Origin: Micromonospora parastrephiae
Lineage (GTDB): Bacteria > Actinomycetota > Actinomycetes > Mycobacteriales > Micromonosporaceae
Direction of reading: 5' to 3'
Assembly: GCF_016802865.1 (NCBI RefSeq)
Contig: NZ_JAEVHM010000026.1
Span: 1 to 46,467 of the forward strand
Length of the DNA stretch: 46,467 bases
The notes beneath the pieces were generated by a model, which saw only the letters and a program-made list of their open reading frames with translations, had not been told where the DNA came from and ran no database searches. Below are positions 44,784-46,467 of this stretch, piece after piece. Each line of letters opens with the position of its first letter. Within the stretch, counting starts at the first letter, position 1. A program made the translations under genes and the position numbers.

Positions 44784-46288
44784 GGGAGCACCACCCCCAC
44801 GAGGGCGTCGACGGGCGCCTCGGCGACGCCGAGGACCAGCGCCGGTGCCAGCCCGATGGCCAGCGCCAGCAGCACCAGCGGCACCCACGCGGTCAGTTCC
44901 GCACCGGCCAGGCCGGCGCCGACCCCGCCGACCGCCGGACTCGGCCGCCCGTGCGTGACCTGGCGCAGCAACCGCAGGAAGTACGCGGCGGTGAGCGCAC
45001 CACCGATCGCCGCCAGCACCCCGAGGGTCGTCCACAGCGGGCCGCCCACCTGCAGCGCCGCGACCACCGCGAACGCCTCGCCCCAGAAGCCGGCCAACCC
45101 GGGCAGGCCGAGCGACGCGACCGCCGCGAACGCGAGCAGACCGGCCAGCCGGGGCGCGGTCTCCCGCAGCCCGGACAGCTCCGCGAGACTGCCCGTGCCG
45201 GTACGGTCCTTCACGGCGCCGGCCAGGAAGAACAACAGACCGGTGATCACCCCGTGCGCGACATTGCCGATCAGCGCCGCCTGGATGCCGGTGGCGGTCA
45301 ACGTGGCGACGCCCAGCAGCACGAAACCCATGTGCCCCACGCTGGAGTACGCGATCAGCCGTTTGACGTCCGCCTGGGCCAGGCACACCAGCGAACCGAC
45401 CAGGATCGCGGCGACGGCCAGCACGCCCAGCACCGGAGCCGCCCAGCGCGCACCCTCCGGGGCGACCCCCACCGCCACTCGGATCAGGCCGTACGTGCCC
45501 ATCTTGAGCAGCACCCCGGCCAGCACGACACTGCCCACCGTGGGCGCCTGGGTGTGCGCGTCGGGCAGCCACGAGTGCAGCGGCCAGAGCGGGCTCTTCA
45601 CCGCGAAAGCCAACGCCAGCAAGGTGAACGCGGCCAGTTGGGTGCCCCGGGACAACCCGTCGCCACCGGTCAGCGCCACCACGTCGGCGGTGCCGGCGGC
45701 CGCCACCACCACGTACACGCCGACCAGCAGCAGCACCGACCCGAACAGGGTGTACAGCGCGAACTTGCGGGCCGCCCGACGCCGGTCCGCGCCACCCCAG
45801 CCGGCGATGATCGCGTACATCGGCAGCAGGACGACCTCGAAGAAGAGGAAGAACAACACCAGGTCCAGGGCGAGGAACGTGCCCAGGATGCCCACCTCGA
45901 CCACCAGCAATAGCGCCACCAACGCCCGGCCGCTGCCGCCGTCGGGCACCCGCCACATCGTGTACGCGCAGCAGAGCAGGGTGAGCAGCGCGGTCAACAC
46001 CACCAGCGGCCAGGAGATGCCGTCGACACCGAGGTGGAAACGCAACTCAAGGCCGGGCACCCAGGGCAGGTCGAGCTGATGCCAGGGCCGCACCGCCGGC
46101 GCGCCGGCCGACCACGCCACCCAACTCCGCCCACCGAAGACCAGCGGCACCGCGGCCAGCAGGGTCAACGCCGCCGCGACCGTGCCGACCAGCCGGGCCG
46201 CCCGATCCCGGGGTGTCGCCGCCACCGCGACGGCGCCGAGCGCCGGCACCGCCAGGACGGCCACCAGCAACACCTGCCCGAAACTCAT
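44780..46288 (-). CDS. nuoM: NADH-quinone oxidoreductase subunit M
   Basis: 502 residues. It starts MSFGQVLLVAVLAVPALG; LRFHLGVDGISWPLVVLTAL is the NuoM signature, followed by the conserved Glu in FFEVVLLPMYAIIAGWGG and Lys in ALAFAVKSPLWPLHSWLPDA with THTQAPTVGSVVLAGVLLKM-type antiporter block. Around 14 helices. Spaced 55 bases from nuoL, an interval holding a hairpin repeat. Confidence 0.97.
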   Translation of the reverse strand: MSFGQVLLVAVLAVPALGAVAVAATPRDRAARLVGTVAAALTLLAAVPLVFGGRSWVAWSAGAPAVRPWHQLDLPWVPGLELRFHLGVDGISWPLVVLTALLTLLCCAYTMWRVPDGGSGRALVALLLVVEVGILGTFLALDLVLFFLFFEVVLLPMYAIIAGWGGADRRRAARKFALYTLFGSVLLLVGVYVVVAAAGTADVVALTGGDGLSRGTQLAAFTLLALAFAVKSPLWPLHSWLPDAHTQAPTVGSVVLAGVLLKMGTYGLIRVAVGVAPEGARWAAPVLGVLAVAAILVGSLVCLAQADVKRLIAYSSVGHMGFVLLGVATLTATGIQAALIGNVAHGVITGLLFFLAGAVKDRTGTGSLAELSGLRETAPRLAGLLAFAAVASLGLPGLAGFWGEAFAVVAALQVGGPLWTTLGVLAAIGGALTAAYFLRLLRQVTHGRPSPAVGGVGAGLAGAELTAWVPLVLLALAIGLAPALVLGVAEAPVDALVGVVLP

Positions 46289-46303
46289 CGGACCGCCTTT
46301 GTT

Positions 46304-46346
46304 CGCGACTGCGGGGCTCGCAACCCCGGCTCACTCCTCGCGCTCA
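46304..46346 (-). repeat. Palindromic intergenic element between nuoL and nuoM
   Basis: On the minus strand it runs GTGAGCGCGAGGAGTGAGC, the hairpin CGGGG-TTGCGAG-CCCCG, then CAGTCGCGAAC. It begins inside the nuoL stop. The same arrangement is, as far as I recall, a frequent intergenic repeat in Micromonospora and Salinispora; only one copy occurs in this window. Confidence 0.5.
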
Positions 46347-46467
46347 CCGGACTCCTCCGATCAGGGCGGCGGCCAGCCCGATCAACAGCGCGCCGCCAGC
46401 ACACCGGCGGCGGCCCGGGGCAGCGCCGCCCGGTGCCAGCGCGGCCAGCCCGGCGCCCAGCCCGGAC
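46344..46467 (-). CDS. nuoL: NADH-quinone oxidoreductase subunit L, C-terminal end
   Basis: Only the last 40 codons are in the window. The frame reads SGLGAGLAAL, then an unusual Gly/Arg/Pro stretch, then ALLIGLAAALIGGVR and TGA. The final hydrophobic helix and the position upstream of nuoM identify it as nuoL. The middle 15 residues look out of frame: the next frame would give [14 protein letters not shown], which fits a membrane helix better (see findings). Confidence 0.75.
   Translation of the reverse strand, partial: SGLGAGLAALAPGGAAPGRRRCAGGALLIGLAAALIGGVR

Noticed and set aside
44784..45956. Upstream extension of the nuoN frame
   Set aside because: It lies wholly inside nuoM in another frame and is Gly/Arg-rich; the ATG at 44783 with ATGA coupling is the real start.
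43275..46079. 934-codon plus-strand frame opposite nuoN/nuoM
   Set aside because: Antisense shadow of two certain genes; composition is dominated by Arg, Gln, His and Thr.

Overview
The window is high-GC actinobacterial chromosome, most like Micromonosporaceae (Micromonospora/Salinispora). The basis is the very high GC at third codon positions, frequent GTG/TTG starts, and the gene order thrT-metT-rpmG-hadA-hadB-trpT-secE-nusG-rplK-rplA-rplJ-rplL-rpoB-rpoC, which matches the mycobacterial order apart from a missing hadC and an inserted ABC transporter. This assignment is inference; there is no 16S gene here.

Layout. (1) 1-16205, all on the minus strand: a repeat-rich protein cut by the window edge, a small membrane protein, rpoC, rpoB, rplL, rplJ, a two-gene ABC transporter, rplA, rplK, nusG, secE, tRNA-Trp, two MaoC-type dehydratases (hadB/hadA-like), rpmG, tRNA-Met and tRNA-Thr. 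Good promoters are visible upstream of rpoB and rplJ, an attenuator lies in the rplJ leader, and strong hairpins follow rpoC, rplL, rplA and nusG. (2) 16299-20600: a membrane GAF-GGDEF-EAL protein, a tiny secreted protein with four GDIVW repeats, and an HNH endonuclease gene with a damaged start. (3) 20601-37666: a 17-kb actinomycete integrative and conjugative element (AICE) in a tRNA-Tyr gene, flanked by identical 59-bp repeats. Its minus-strand left arm carries cargo and regulators: a secreted NucA/NucB-type nuclease, an unknown protein, an epimerase, an HTH protein with a Nudix-like tail, and a small HTH protein. Its plus-strand right arm is the maintenance and transfer operon: DUF6284-like and zinc-binding small proteins, membrane proteins, the TraB-like FtsK translocase, Prim-Pol, a frameshifted C5 DNA methyltransferase, a DUF3987 protein, Xis and Int. 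(4) 37610-38335: intact tRNA-Tyr and yajQ. (5) 38310-40242: the relic of a second integrative element that used the 3' end of yajQ as its target; only an integrase tail, a small membrane protein and a broken gene remain. (6) 40278-46467, minus strand: a RibD/DHFR-like reductase, an MFS transporter, HtpX, and the end of the nuo operon (nuoN, nuoM, 3' end of nuoL).

The most interesting parts are the two integration events and the non-coding architecture of the AICE. The latter includes a hairpin duplicated in two gene gaps with a compensatory base pair, a GCTAGC palindrome cluster just after traB (candidate transfer locus), a cluster of six GTTGACA motifs at the end of the DUF3987 gene (candidate origin or operator), nested palindromes between the divergent arms (candidate operator), and matching arm-type sites at both ends. 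No CRISPR array, rRNA gene or insertion sequence was seen.
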